From: Hyphomicrobium sp.
GTDB lineage: Bacteria > Pseudomonadota > Alphaproteobacteria > Rhizobiales > Hyphomicrobiaceae
Assembly: GCA_025351425.1 (NCBI GenBank)
Contig: JANXVY010000037.1
Coordinates: 1 to 46,773, forward strand
Length of the DNA: 46,773 bases
Direction: 5' to 3'
Below are positions 1 through 8,575 of the stretch, piece by piece. A program made the translations under genes and the position numbers. Under the pieces are notes generated by a model. It saw only the letters and a list, made by a program, of their open reading frames with translations. It had not been told where the DNA came from and did not search any database. The first letter of the stretch is position 1; every line of letters starts with the position of its first letter.

Positions 1-29
1 TGTGAGAGAGTCGGTCCATCGCGTCTCAC

Positions 30-389
30 GAGGGTCTGGCTGACGAGCTGGGTTAGTTGGGAGACGCGGGTTTCGCGCGGTGTTCGGTGAAAATGCCCAT
101 CAGCTGGCCCGCGCTGTGATTGCGGTGGTTGACGCCACAAAGCCAAACCTCGGGTGGATTTGGCTGCCGTTACAGCGACTTCGCGAAACGCGGGAGAGGC
201 TTGAGCGGGCTTTCGAGCCAGCTCCGGCCCATCACCCCCATTTTTAAAAACGGCGAGGCCGCCGGTGCAAACCCGGACCTCTCCCGCAGCCCTCACTGTT
301 ATTTCTCCGGGCGCTCAGCGCTGCGGAGTGAAAGGCGCGTGCAGGGGAGCGCGTTAGAAAAAGTGTGCAGCGGTTTTCCTGACGCGCTC
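30..389 (+). ncRNA. Candidate structured RNA, left copy of an inverted pair
   Basis: This stretch shares three identical blocks with the minus strand at the far end of the window: 30-57 (28 nt), 101-111 (11 nt) and 319-341 (23 nt), with almost the same spacing (43 and 207 nt between blocks here, 39 and 206 there). Between blocks the primary sequence differs but the pairing is kept: hairpin 125-128/135-138 (GTGG/CCAC), a perfect 10-bp stem 190-199/278-287 enclosing 78 nt, hairpin 305-309/324-328 (CTCCG/CGGAG) with an inner GCG/CGC stem, and a closing 8-bp GC hairpin 347-354/382-389. The 10-bp stem has two compensatory pair differences from the other copy. No open frame runs through the element. 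I do not recognise the family. It could be an RNA, or the non-coding end of a mobile element. That the two copies are homologous is well supported; that they are transcribed is inference. Confidence 0.5.
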
Positions 390-427
390 TAAGGGAAGGA
401 GCCGGTCACGATCGATTGGCTAAGTTA

Positions 428-461
428 CAAAAAAGAGGGAGACCGAGGGACACGTCCCTCG
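428..461 (-). terminator. Intrinsic terminator downstream of pheS
   Basis: Read on the minus strand, a 7-bp GC-rich hairpin (444-450 paired with 455-461, four-base loop) is followed within about ten bases by six consecutive T. It lies about 65 bases after the pheS stop codon. This suggests the rpmI-rplT-pheS transcript ends here, so pheS is the last gene of its operon. Confidence 0.7.
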
Positions 462-524
462 GGCGGGGTGCGGGGCGGCAGCCCTGCTGAGCGCGCAGCG
501 GTCACAAAGCGAACCGCGAGCGAA

Positions 525-1589
525 TTACGACGAAATCCCGCCACCGAGCGTCGGGACGTCGAGGACCGGGAACCCGTAGTGGCTGAGCCAGCGGACATCG
601 GCGGCGAAGAATTGGCGGAGATCGGGGATGCCGTACTTGAGCATCGCCAGCCGATCGAGCCCAACCCCGAAGGCAAACCCCTGATATCTCTCAGGCTCGA
701 GCCCGCAGTTGCGCAGCACGTTGGGATGCACCATGCCGCAACCGAGGATTTCGAGCCACTGGCCGGGCTTGCCGATGGCTTCAGCGCCGATGTCGACTTC
801 CATGCTCGGCTCGGTGAACGGGAAGTGGCTGGCGCGGAACCGCATCTTGACTTCGTCGACCTCGAAGAACGCCTTGGCAAAGGCTTCGAGCGTCCACTTG
901 AGGTGCCCCATGTGAGTGCTCTCGTCGATGACGAGGCCTTCGATCTGATGGAACATCGGTGTGTGGGTCTGGTCGCTGTCGCAACGGTAAACCCGGCCCG
1001 GCGCGATGATGCGGATCGGTGGTTTTTGCGCCAGCATCGTGCGGATCTGCACGGGGCTGGTATGGGTGCGCAACAGGGGACGCGCGCCGTCGGCCTTGGG
1101 CTGAAAATAGAACGTGTCGTGCTCCTGGCGGGCCGGATGGTCCGCCGGTACGTTAAGCTTGGTGAAGTTGTTGTCGTCGCTCTCGATATCCGGGCCCTCG
1201 GCGACCGCAAAGCCGAGGCTCGCAAAGATTTCGATGACTTCGTCGAGCACCTGCGACACGGGATGGATACGGCCCGCAGCTTCCGGCCCAACGCGCACCG
1301 GCAGCGTTATGTCGGCACGTTCGGTGGCAAGGCGCTGGGACAACGCTGCCGTTTCGAGTTCGGCTTTGCGCGCATCGAGCAGAGAGCTGACGCGCGTCTT
1401 CAGCGCGTTCACGGTCTGCCCAAATGCCTTGCGTTCGTCAGCGGGGAGGCTGCCGAGCTTGCTCATGAGCTCCGAGACCGAGCCCTTTTTGCCGATGGTT
1501 GCGACGCGGACGGCGTCGAGGGCGGGCAGGTCTGCGGCGGCGGAAATTTGGGCTAGGACGGCGGATTCGAGAGTGGCGAGGTCGGTCAT
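525..1589 (-). CDS. pheS: Phenylalanine--tRNA ligase alpha subunit
   Basis: The 354-residue product matches the usual length of bacterial PheS, the catalytic subunit of the alpha2-beta2 synthetase that charges tRNA-Phe in the cytoplasm. The N-terminal half is a coiled-coil tRNA-binding arm with the typical [10 protein letters not shown] segment. The class II catalytic core follows, with motifs such as [28 protein letters not shown], and [14 protein letters not shown] near the C-terminus. The start is set at MTDLATLE. An in-frame start 69 bases upstream would translate a hairpin repeat (PHPDPLP-like), which is a known false extension. It follows rplT with the same orientation. Oddly, pheT, which usually follows pheS directly, is absent: a terminator and the RNA candidate occupy its place. 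Confidence 0.96.
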   Translation of the reverse strand: MTDLATLESAVLAQISAAADLPALDAVRVATIGKKGSVSELMSKLGSLPADERKAFGQTVNALKTRVSSLLDARKAELETAALSQRLATERADITLPVRVGPEAAGRIHPVSQVLDEVIEIFASLGFAVAEGPDIESDDNNFTKLNVPADHPARQEHDTFYFQPKADGARPLLRTHTSPVQIRTMLAQKPPIRIIAPGRVYRCDSDQTHTPMFHQIEGLVIDESTHMGHLKWTLEAFAKAFFEVDEVKMRFRASHFPFTEPSMEVDIGAEAIGKPGQWLEILGCGMVHPNVLRNCGLEPERYQGFAFGVGLDRLAMLKYGIPDLRQFFAADVRWLSHYGFPVLDVPTLGGGISS

Positions 1590-1597
1590 GAGCTTCC

Positions 1598-1644
1598 CCC
1601 TCTCCCCATCCTTGAACTCGATGGGGAGAGGGTCGGGGTGAGGG
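1598..1644 (-). repeat. GC-rich palindromic intergenic repeat, copy 1
   Basis: A 12-bp perfect stem (1598-1609 with 1621-1632) is flanked by a CCCTCACCC-type arm. On the minus strand it reads as the CTCACCCCGACCCTCTCCCC repeat that is widespread between genes in Hyphomicrobiales and is often misread as LTPTLSP or PHPDPLP peptides. It abuts the pheS start. Confidence 0.75.
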
Positions 1645-1675
1645 GCGGCCACCGGCAAGAGCCGAATGTGTAACC

Positions 1676-1718
1676 GCCCCTCACCCTGACCCTCTTCCCG
1701 TAAGAACGGGGAGAGGGG
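1676..1718 (+). repeat. GC-rich palindromic intergenic repeat, copy 2 (inverted)
   Basis: This is a second copy of the same repeat in the opposite orientation. It has a 12-bp stem (1690-1701 with 1706-1717, one G-T pair) and the same CCCCTCACCCTGACCCTCT arm. The two copies fill the rplT-pheS gap and face each other, so on RNA their arms could also pair with each other. Confidence 0.75.
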
Positions 1719-1736
1719 ATGGTCCGATTATCAACT

Positions 1737-2117
1737 TTAAGCGGCGGCCTTGGCAGCAGGCGCCGAAATGTGTTTGGCGGCCTTGTCGACGACAGCCTTG
1801 AAGCCGGCTGCGTCATGGATGGCGAGATCCGACAACACCTTGCGATCGATCTCGATGCCGGCCTTGGTCAGCCCGTCGATGAAGCGCGAATAGGTGAGGC
1901 CATGCTCGCGGACGGCAGCGTTGATGCGCTGGACCCAGAGGGCACGGAAGTTGCGCTTGCGGGCCTTGCGGTCGCGGAACTGGTACTGCAGGGCCTTTTC
2001 GACGGCCTGCTTGGCGACGCGAATGGTATTCTTGCGCCGGCCGTAATAGCCTTTGGCGGCCTTGAGGACTTTTTTATGCTTGGCGTGGGCGGTAACGCCG
2101 CGTTTGACGCGTGCCAT
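1737..2117 (-). CDS. rplT: 50S ribosomal protein L20
   Basis: The 126-residue basic protein begins [18 protein letters not shown] and continues with [13 protein letters not shown] and [21 protein letters not shown], the hallmark of L20. L20 binds 23S rRNA early in large-subunit assembly and in many bacteria represses its own operon. The C-terminal tail is Ala/Lys-rich (APAAKAAA), as in other Alphaproteobacteria. It lies 58 bases downstream of rpmI in the common order rpmI-rplT-pheS. infC is not next to rpmI here, so the operon appears to start at rpmI. Confidence 0.97.
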   Translation of the reverse strand: MARVKRGVTAHAKHKKVLKAAKGYYGRRKNTIRVAKQAVEKALQYQFRDRKARKRNFRALWVQRINAAVREHGLTYSRFIDGLTKAGIEIDRKVLSDLAIHDAAGFKAVVDKAAKHISAPAAKAAA

Positions 2118-2175
2118 GGAATTGCTCCGCTAAAAGATGCGTTCAGGATTTCGGGGATGAGGCTCGACAATCAAC

Positions 2176-2376
2176 TCAGCGGAAATACGGCATGTATTTC
2201 TTGACGAGCTTCTGGTCGCCCTCGGCCAGCACCATGGTGCCGCGCGCATTGCGCACAAACTTCGCCGTCCGCTTGATCATGCCGTGACGCTTGCCAGCGG
2301 CGGCTGCGATGATCTTGCCCGTACCCGTGATCTTGAAGCGCTTTTTGGCGCCGCTCTTGGTCTTCTGCTTGGGCAT
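2176..2376 (-). CDS. rpmI: 50S ribosomal protein L35
   Basis: The 66-residue protein begins [20 protein letters not shown] and contains [18 protein letters not shown], which identifies L35, a small basic large-subunit protein. The start is preceded by a clear ribosome-binding site (AGGAG about six bases upstream on the minus strand). It heads the rpmI-rplT-pheS group and is divergent from recR, with a 296-base gap that must hold promoters for both directions. Confidence 0.96.
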   Translation of the reverse strand: MPKQKTKSGAKKRFKITGTGKIIAAAAGKRHGMIKRTAKFVRNARGTMVLAEGDQKLVKKYMPYFR

Positions 2377-2672
2377 TTTGCTCTCCTGTTGATCTGCGCC
2401 GCGTTGCCGCGACTTATCCCCGTGGTTGATACGCTGTGTTATAGAGTGGCTCTAAGCACGGCGCGGGCGTGAACCCTTGCGGGTTCTGCCACTTGAAATC
2501 CCAGGGTTTGGGTTTTTCAAAGCATACGAGCCGCCACGGCATGCCCTGCCGGACGGCTCGAAACGTGCCTATAGCGCGACTGGACGCCGGTTGCAATGGG
2601 CGCGTTCTTTGGCGCAGCCTTCTTGCTCAAGCGCCCTAGCCCGGAATCGGGCGCGGCTGTAGACACAAGGCT
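2377..2672. other. Divergent intergenic region rpmI / recR, no gene seen
   Basis: The 296 bases hold no convincing open frame. A short inverted repeat (AACCC TTGC GGGTT, near 2472-2485) is present. The leader of rpmI could carry an L20-type autoregulatory structure, but I cannot identify one by eye. The 60- and 61-codon frames crossing the region lack start signals and resemble no family. Confidence 0.4.
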
Positions 2673-3278
2673 ATGGCAAAGAAGATCACCGGGCCGGAAA
2701 TCGAGCGGCTGATACAACTGTTGGGGCGGATGCCGGGCTTGGGGCCCCGCTCGGCGCGCAAAGCTGCGTTGGCGCTGCTGAAGCGGCGGGATGCATTGAT
2801 GATCCCATTGGCAAGTGCCTTGGCGGAAGCCGCCGGCAAGCTCAAGGATTGCACGATCTGCGGTAATCTCGACACCGTCGATCCTTGTTCGATCTGCCGC
2901 GATCCCGCCCGTGATCCGAACTTGATCGTGGTGGTCGAGGAGATCGGAGACCTTTGGGCGCTGGAACGCGCGGGCGTTGTTTCCGCCCGTTACCATGTGC
3001 TGGGCGGCCATCTCTCGCCACTCGATGGCGTCGGCCCCGACCAGTTGAATCTCGACGCCCTGCTGGCGCGCGTGAACGACGGCCTGGTGAGCGAGGTGCT
3101 GCTGGCGCTAAACACGACCGTCGAAGGCCAATCGACCGCGCACTATGTCACGGGCCTGCTGGCACCCACTGGGGTCGCCGTCTCTAGGCTCGCCCAGGGC
3201 GTACCGATGGGCGGGGAACTCGACTACCTGGACGAAGGGACGCTGGCGGCCGCCATCAAATCCCGACGGCGAATGTGA
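2673..3278 (+). CDS. recR: Recombination mediator protein RecR
   Basis: The 201-residue length is standard for RecR, which with RecO and RecF helps load RecA on gapped DNA. Visible in order: an N-terminal helix-hairpin-helix ([13 protein letters not shown]), a four-cysteine zinc finger (C60, C63, C72, C75), a Toprim domain starting at [15 protein letters not shown], and the C-terminal Walker-B-like [25 protein letters not shown]-type segment, here beginning [14 protein letters not shown]. In many bacteria recR follows dnaX and a YbaB gene, but neither is present here. The next gene starts 12 bases after its stop. Confidence 0.96.
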   Translation: MAKKITGPEIERLIQLLGRMPGLGPRSARKAALALLKRRDALMIPLASALAEAAGKLKDCTICGNLDTVDPCSICRDPARDPNLIVVVEEIGDLWALERAGVVSARYHVLGGHLSPLDGVGPDQLNLDALLARVNDGLVSEVLLALNTTVEGQSTAHYVTGLLAPTGVAVSRLAQGVPMGGELDYLDEGTLAAAIKSRRRM

Positions 3279-3290
3279 TAGCCCTCTCCC

Positions 3291-4718
3291 ATGGACAGAT
3301 CAGACTCCCCAAAAGATACGGCGGCGCAGCCAGCCCAGCGCACGCGCCAGGCGCCTAAATTCCTCACCGGCAGCCTCCTGCGCCACATCCTCGTGATGAC
3401 AGGGACCGGTGCGGCCGGCCTGATGGCGATCTTCGTCGGCGACCTCGCCAACCTGATCTTCCTCTCCTGGCTCAAGGATGAGGCCGTGGTCGCGGCCGTC
3501 GGCTACGGCAGCTCGATCCTGTTCCTGACGATCTCGATCGGCATCGGCTTGTCGATCGCGGCCATCAGCCTGGTGGCCCCCGCGGTCGGCGCGCACGACT
3601 ACGTCAAAGCCCGCCGGTTCACGGTCAACTCGTTCCTGGCGACGCTGATCGTGTCGGCAGGCTTGAGCCTCGTCGTGTGGCTGGCCATTCCGTGGGGACT
3701 GCACACGCTGGGAGCGAAAGGCCGAACCTTCGACTTAGCCAGCACGTATCTCCACATCCTGGTGCCGTCACTGGCGCCACTGGCGCTGGGGATGACGGCA
3801 GGCGGGGTGCTGCGCTCAGTGGGCGACGCCCGCCGCGCCATGAACGTGACGCTGATCGGCGCGATCGTGAACGTGATCCTCGATCCGGTCTTCATTTTCG
3901 GGCTCGGTTGGGGGCTGGAAGGTGCGGCCTTCGCCTCGGTGATCGCCCGCTTCGCCATCATGGCGGTCGGCCTTTACGGTGTCGTGCGTGTCCACAATCT
4001 GATGGGTCGCCCGCAGTGGGGCCCATTCCTGGCCGACATTCGACCGATGGCCTTGGTCGCGATCCCCGCGATCCTCGCCAACATCGCAACGCCCTTCTCG
4101 AACGCCTACGTGACGAACGCCATCTCCGGATACGGCGACAGCGCGGTGGCCGGCTGGACCATCATCGGGCGCGTGCTGCCTGTCGCCTTCGGCGCGATCT
4201 ACGCGCTGTCGGGCTCGATCGGTCCGATCCTGGGCCAGAACTACGGGGCGGGTCAATTGGCCCGTATGAAGGAGGCGTTCGCTCTAGCACTCAAGGTGAC
4301 CGCCGCATTTACGGTCACAGCCTGGATTTTCCTGGCGCTGTTGGCGCATCCGCTGGCGAACGTCATGCACGCAACCGGCGAGGCGGAGCAGTTGATCGTC
4401 TTTTATTGCCGGTGGCTGACGCCGCTGTTCGTGTTCATGGGCGCCCTGTTCATCGCGAACGCGGCTTTCAACACGTTGGGACGGCCGCGGACCTCGATGT
4501 TGCTGAATTGGGGGCGGGCGACGCTCGGTACGGTTCCGTTCGTCCTCGCAGGCGGTGCGATGGCGGGTCCTCAGGGCGCGCTGGCTGGCCACATGCTGGG
4601 CGGGATCGCGTTCGGCGTGGTCGCGGTTTGGCTGTGTACCCGGCATATGGAGCACCTGGAGGCTGCAAGGCACGCGGCCGGCCCCGCCGCCGTCCCCCGG
4701 GAAATGGCCGCAAAGTGA
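3291..4718 (+). CDS. MATE family multidrug/organic cation exporter
   Basis: The 475-residue integral membrane protein has about twelve hydrophobic segments arranged as two similar halves, as in the MATE (MatE) family, which exports drugs or metabolites in exchange for Na+ or H+. Typical features include the LTPLFVFMGALFIANAAFNTLGRP region in the second half (quoted in part: NAAFNTLGRPRTSML) and the GGVLRSVGDARRAMNV motif in the first half. The N-terminus (about 25 residues) is polar. It starts 12 bases after recR and is probably co-transcribed with it. The substrate cannot be deduced from the sequence. A flippase role for lipid-linked sugars is possible, given that sugar genes follow, but the family resemblance is to the drug exporters. 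Confidence 0.9.
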   Translation: MDRSDSPKDTAAQPAQRTRQAPKFLTGSLLRHILVMTGTGAAGLMAIFVGDLANLIFLSWLKDEAVVAAVGYGSSILFLTISIGIGLSIAAISLVAPAVGAHDYVKARRFTVNSFLATLIVSAGLSLVVWLAIPWGLHTLGAKGRTFDLASTYLHILVPSLAPLALGMTAGGVLRSVGDARRAMNVTLIGAIVNVILDPVFIFGLGWGLEGAAFASVIARFAIMAVGLYGVVRVHNLMGRPQWGPFLADIRPMALVAIPAILANIATPFSNAYVTNAISGYGDSAVAGWTIIGRVLPVAFGAIYALSGSIGPILGQNYGAGQLARMKEAFALALKVTAAFTVTAWIFLALLAHPLANVMHATGEAEQLIVFYCRWLTPLFVFMGALFIANAAFNTLGRPRTSMLLNWGRATLGTVPFVLAGGAMAGPQGALAGHMLGGIAFGVVAVWLCTRHMEHLEAARHAAGPAAVPREMAAK

Positions 4719-4789
4719 CCCTTCCCGTTGTGTGACATAATGCTTTAAGTGCACTATCGCAGAGCAGGGATCATGAATCGGATACGCGC

Positions 4790-6772
4790 GTGAGCGATTG
4801 GTTGAGAACTCAGGCACGACGTATGCGCGGTTGGCTGATCGAACGGCCTCGGCTGCAAAAGCGCGTCATTCTCGTGCTGAGCGACGTCGCGGCGCTGACC
4901 GCCGTGCTGTTCGGCGTCGTGTGGATGCGCCGCCTCAGTCTGGACGAGACGACCAATATGGGCGTCGCGCTGATGGTGCTCGCGCCCATCATCACGGTCG
5001 CTATTTTCGCTTGGCTGGGGCTCTACCGCCTGGTCACGCGTTACATTGGCCACCGCGGCAACACCCGTATTGCCAGCGGTGTCGTGCTTGCAACCCTCGT
5101 GTGGTCGCTACTCGTTTTCATGACCGGCCAACAAGGCGTACCGCGTTCAGCGGTGGTGCTGTATGCGATCTTCGGCACCGCCGTCATTGTCGCGAGCCGC
5201 CATTTTGCTTCGTTCCTTTTGCGGAGCGCCGGCGTGGCGCTTCCAGTGCTGCCCGACGACAGCCCCCGCAAGCGCGTATTGATCTACGGCGCGGGCACCG
5301 CTGGTGTGCGGTTGCTGGAAGCAATCCGCGGCGTTGCCGACCGCGAACCTGTAGGCTTCGTCGATACAGAGCCTTCGCTTTGGGGCCAATACGTCGGCGG
5401 CCTTAAGGTCTACCGGCCCGAGAAGCTTGTTGCCCTGGTCGAAAAGCGAGGCTGCAGCGAGGTACTGCTGGCCCTGCCCTCGGGCCAGCGCCAGGAACGC
5501 CGTCGCGTCATCGAGGAGCTGAAGGGCCAGCCGGTAACGGTCAAGGTCCTGCCGGCCCTCGAAGATATCGCAAGCGGACGCGTCAGCGTGTCGGACTTGC
5601 GGGCAATCGACGTCGATGACCTGTTGGGACGCGACCCCGTTCCCCCTCAAGGCGACCTGCTGGAACGCAACATCAAGGGCAAATCGATCCTGGTGACAGG
5701 CGCCGGCGGGTCGGTCGGCTCCGAACTCGTGCGCCAGATCGTGCGCCAGCGGCCCAGGTGCCTCGTGCTGTTCGACGTCTGCGAGTTCGCGCTCTATCAG
5801 ATCGACCTGCAGGTGCGCGAGACGTTGGCAGCCCTCTACCGCGACGAGCCAGCCCCCGAGGTGCGTGCGGTTCTGGGTTCGGTTCTGGATGCTGCGGTGG
5901 TGACTGAAACCCTGGTGCAATACGGCATCGAGACCGTGTTTCATGCCGCCGCCTACAAGCACGTCCCCATTGTCGAGGCCAACCCCGTCACGGGGCTCGC
6001 CAACAACGTGTTCGGCACTGAGGTACTGGCCGAGTGCGCGGAGGCAGCCGGCGTCGAGCGCGTGGTGCTCATCTCGACCGACAAGGCCGTGCGCCCGACC
6101 AACATTATGGGCGCGAGCAAGCGGCTGGCGGAGCTGATTCTGCAAGCGCGCGCCGCCGAGCCAGCCTGCCGTACGGTGTTCACGATGGTCCGATTCGGCA
6201 ACGTGCTCGATAGCTCCGGGTCGGTCGTCGCCCTCTTCCGGCGCCAGATCCGTGCGGGCGGCCCGGTGACCGTGACGCATGCGGACGTGACGCGCTATTT
6301 CATGTCGATCCCCGAGGCAGCAGGACTTGTCATCCAGGCCGGAGCGATGGCGACAGGCGGCGAAGTGTTCGTGCTTGAAATGGGCGAGCCGGTGAAAATC
6401 GACGATCTGGCCCATCTGATGATCCGGCTGACGGGTCTCGAGGTGCGCAACGAGGCCCGCCCCGACGGCGACATAGCAATCGCCTATACGGGGCTACGGC
6501 CGGGCGAGAAGCTCTACGAGGAGCTCTTGATCGGTGCCAATACGGAAGGCACCGAGCACCCCCGCATTCTGCGTTCGGGCGAGCCATACCTTGGTGCCGC
6601 GGAACTGAAGCATGAACTCGGCGTACTGCGCGCTGCAATGAACCTGCGCGATATTGAGGCGATCCAGGCGGTGCTGATGCGCACCGTTGAAGGCTATCAG
6701 CCAGAACTCCACGCCCCGCCGCGCGTCGCTCCCCCACTCATCGCGCCCCCCCAATCGCGGACGCTTCATTGA
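4790..6772 (+). CDS. Membrane-bound nucleotide-sugar dehydratase/epimerase, CapD/FlaA1/WbpM type
   Basis: The 660-residue protein has four N-terminal transmembrane segments (roughly residues 25-130), a first Rossmann-like nucleotide-binding domain (VLIYGAGTAGVRLLEAIRG), and a second, catalytic SDR domain (ILVTGAGGSVGSELVRQI). The latter carries AAYKHVPIVEANP and ISTDKAVRPTNIMGASKRLAE. This is the architecture of WbpM/CapD-type UDP-GlcNAc 4,6-dehydratases, which make 4-keto-6-deoxy sugars for surface polysaccharides. The start codon is GTG, placed where the first membrane segment begins about 25 residues in; other starts nearby are possible. Its TGA stop overlaps the ATG of the following glycosyltransferase, so the two genes are translationally coupled. 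Confidence 0.92.
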   Translation: MSDWLRTQARRMRGWLIERPRLQKRVILVLSDVAALTAVLFGVVWMRRLSLDETTNMGVALMVLAPIITVAIFAWLGLYRLVTRYIGHRGNTRIASGVVLATLVWSLLVFMTGQQGVPRSAVVLYAIFGTAVIVASRHFASFLLRSAGVALPVLPDDSPRKRVLIYGAGTAGVRLLEAIRGVADREPVGFVDTEPSLWGQYVGGLKVYRPEKLVALVEKRGCSEVLLALPSGQRQERRRVIEELKGQPVTVKVLPALEDIASGRVSVSDLRAIDVDDLLGRDPVPPQGDLLERNIKGKSILVTGAGGSVGSELVRQIVRQRPRCLVLFDVCEFALYQIDLQVRETLAALYRDEPAPEVRAVLGSVLDAAVVTETLVQYGIETVFHAAAYKHVPIVEANPVTGLANNVFGTEVLAECAEAAGVERVVLISTDKAVRPTNIMGASKRLAELILQARAAEPACRTVFTMVRFGNVLDSSGSVVALFRRQIRAGGPVTVTHADVTRYFMSIPEAAGLVIQAGAMATGGEVFVLEMGEPVKIDDLAHLMIRLTGLEVRNEARPDGDIAIAYTGLRPGEKLYEELLIGANTEGTEHPRILRSGEPYLGAAELKHELGVLRAAMNLRDIEAIQAVLMRTVEGYQPELHAPPRVAPPLIAPPQSRTLH

Positions 6773-7923
6773 TGGAAACGCACCTCACCTCCCGGTTCGC
6801 CCCGCTCCTCGCAGCAAGGACCGGGCAGCAGCAGGCCTTACGCCGGATTGCGATTATCGGCCCCTCGTCGGAGCAGATAGTGATGCTGCGCGGCAGCCTG
6901 ATCGGCAGGCTAACCAGCGACCGGCATGCGGTTGCCTGCTATGCAACGGCCTTTGACGAACGCGACGCCAAGCGTCTGGATGCGCTGGGCGTGGAACGGC
7001 GCGCGTTACCTAAGGCGCCGCCCGGCCTGACCCTGTTTCCGCAGCGGCGCTTCATCACCGATCTGGCGCATGACATCGCCAGCTGGCGCCCGCACACCGT
7101 AATTGCTTTCGGAGCTGCACTGACACTTGCCGCCGTCAAGGCAGCCCGCAAGGGCAAGGCCGAGCGCATCGTGGCCATGATCAACGACTTGCCGGGCGGA
7201 ACGAACACTGTGGACCTGCGGGCGATCTCTCGGACGCTGGAACTCGCCGACGTCGCCGTGTTCCACAATACCGACGATCCCAAGACCCTGCACCGGGCGA
7301 AGGCGCTCCCGGCCGACTTGCCGTTTGTGATCGTGCCAGGCGCCGGCGTCGATCTCGAGGCCCACGCGCTGCAGCCGCTGCCGCCGCTGACTGCAGGTCT
7401 GGTGTTCCTGATGATCGCGCGCCTCGACCAAACCAAGGGCGTGCTCGACTTCTGCGAGGCCGCCCGCATCTGCAAGTCGCGCGCGCCCTCCGCCACGTTC
7501 CAACTGGCCGGCCCCGCAGGCTCGGGCAAGACCGCGCTGACAGCCTCCGTGATCGAAAGCTACCGCGATTGCGTCAACTATGTCGGTCCCCTCGAAGATG
7601 TCCGCCCCGCGCTGTGCGCCTGTCATGTCTATGTTTACCCCTCACACGCCGAAGGCATGCCGCGCTCGGTGCTGGAGGCGATGGCCGCCGGCCGTCCCAT
7701 CATTACGACCAACGTCGCGGGCTGCCGGGAAACGGTGGACGAGCGTATCAACGGCTGCCTCGTCCCGCCCGCCGATCCCCATGCGTTGGCCGTCGCGATG
7801 GAAAGCTTTCTAAAGCGGCCCGACCTGATCCCGTCGCTCGCACGCGCCAGCCGCGCCAAGGCGGAGCGCCGCTTCGACGAAAAGGCGGTCATCGAAACAT
7901 TGATAGGCGTGCTGGGCGTCTAA
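6772..7923 (+). CDS. Glycosyltransferase family 4 (group 1)
   Basis: The 383-residue protein has a GT-B fold pattern. An N-terminal acceptor domain is followed by a C-terminal donor-binding domain with MIARLDQTKGVLDFCEAA, then YVYPSHAEGMPRSVLEAMAAGRPI, the E-x7-E type motif of retaining GT4 enzymes. The ATG is chosen because it overlaps the preceding TGA by one base; a TTG one codon earlier is less likely. Coupling to the CapD-type dehydratase suggests it adds the modified sugar made by that enzyme, but this is inference. The polymer is unknown. Confidence 0.88.
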   Translation: METHLTSRFAPLLAARTGQQQALRRIAIIGPSSEQIVMLRGSLIGRLTSDRHAVACYATAFDERDAKRLDALGVERRALPKAPPGLTLFPQRRFITDLAHDIASWRPHTVIAFGAALTLAAVKAARKGKAERIVAMINDLPGGTNTVDLRAISRTLELADVAVFHNTDDPKTLHRAKALPADLPFVIVPGAGVDLEAHALQPLPPLTAGLVFLMIARLDQTKGVLDFCEAARICKSRAPSATFQLAGPAGSGKTALTASVIESYRDCVNYVGPLEDVRPALCACHVYVYPSHAEGMPRSVLEAMAAGRPIITTNVAGCRETVDERINGCLVPPADPHALAVAMESFLKRPDLIPSLARASRAKAERRFDEKAVIETLIGVLGV

Positions 7924-7928
7924 CAGGC

Positions 7929-8417
7929 TCAAGCTGGCCCTGCCGCTTTGGGCACCAGTAGTCTACGGTAGACCTTGTGGCTGCGCCGCGGCTGGTGGAA
8001 CGACGCTTTCGGATCGACCAGCATTCCAGGCTGTAGCGCCTGGCGCCCCAACAGCATCCGGAAATTCATCGCCCCCCGGTTGGTGAGCGTGACTTCGATG
8101 GGCCACCGGAGCGCCCCAACCTCAATAAGGGTGCTGATCACGAACCGCAATTCGCTTTCGCCGTTCGAACTCGTCACGGCACGCCGCCCGACGATGGGAG
8201 CCACGCAGTCGATCTCGATGGCCGGCCTCCGGGGCACGGGCTGCACCTTGAAGCGAACGCAAGCGACACCATTCTCCAAACACGGCTCGATCAGGTGCGC
8301 ATGCAATGCGCTGGTGCGGGCGCCGGTATCGACCTTGGCCTTGAGCGAAGGCAGGCCGAGGTCCGGCAATCCTACCCATTCCTGAAAGCCCAGTACGAAC
8401 TGCGCCGTTTGATCCAT
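7929..8417 (-). CDS. Retropepsin-like 'ATP-dependent zinc protease' family protein
   Basis: From the chosen ATG the product is 162 residues. It carries an aspartic-protease-like core: VDTGARTSALHA (Asp30-Thr-Gly), then VTSSNGESELRFVI and a final RMLLGRQAL segment. This matches the small family often fused to or found beside RimK and labelled Zn_protease (PF05618). The enzymatic activity of the family is poorly established. An upstream in-frame ATG would add 44 residues of unlikely composition and run towards the def promoter, so the internal start is preferred. It is divergent from def with a gap of about 158 bases. No rimK gene is visible in the window. Confidence 0.82.
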   Translation of the reverse strand: MDQTAQFVLGFQEWVGLPDLGLPSLKAKVDTGARTSALHAHLIEPCLENGVACVRFKVQPVPRRPAIEIDCVAPIVGRRAVTSSNGESELRFVISTLIEVGALRWPIEVTLTNRGAMNFRMLLGRQALQPGMLVDPKASFHQPRRSHKVYRRLLVPKAAGPA

Positions 8418-8575
8418 GCCAACCTGTACCGCCCGATCGCCCCCCGTATCTTCCGCCCTTAGCCCGTTTTCGACGTGCCGGCAACTGCGACGGGAGGCCC
8501 TGCGACGAGCGCTTGAGAAGTGACGGCCAGCCGTGCAATGAAGATGCAAATATTTGAAGGATCAGCCTTTCGCCC

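Noticed and set aside
61-180. Cobalamin-riboswitch-like fragments (GGTG, GCCC, CCGC) in the left-end element
   Set aside because: The B12 box and the ordered core motifs are missing, and no cobalamin gene follows. The similarity is compositional.
120-392. 90-codon plus-strand frame inside the left RNA candidate
   Set aside because: Not conserved in the right-hand copy, where the same alignment is interrupted. RNA pairing explains the conservation better.
468-1556. Long plus-strand frame antisense to pheS (362 codons)
   Set aside because: It mirrors the codon structure of pheS on the opposite strand in GC-rich DNA, has no family motifs and no ribosome-binding site.
5147-6415. 422-codon frame antisense to the CapD-type dehydratase
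   Set aside because: Shadow of a strongly supported gene; composition is His/Asp/Gln-rich without domain motifs.
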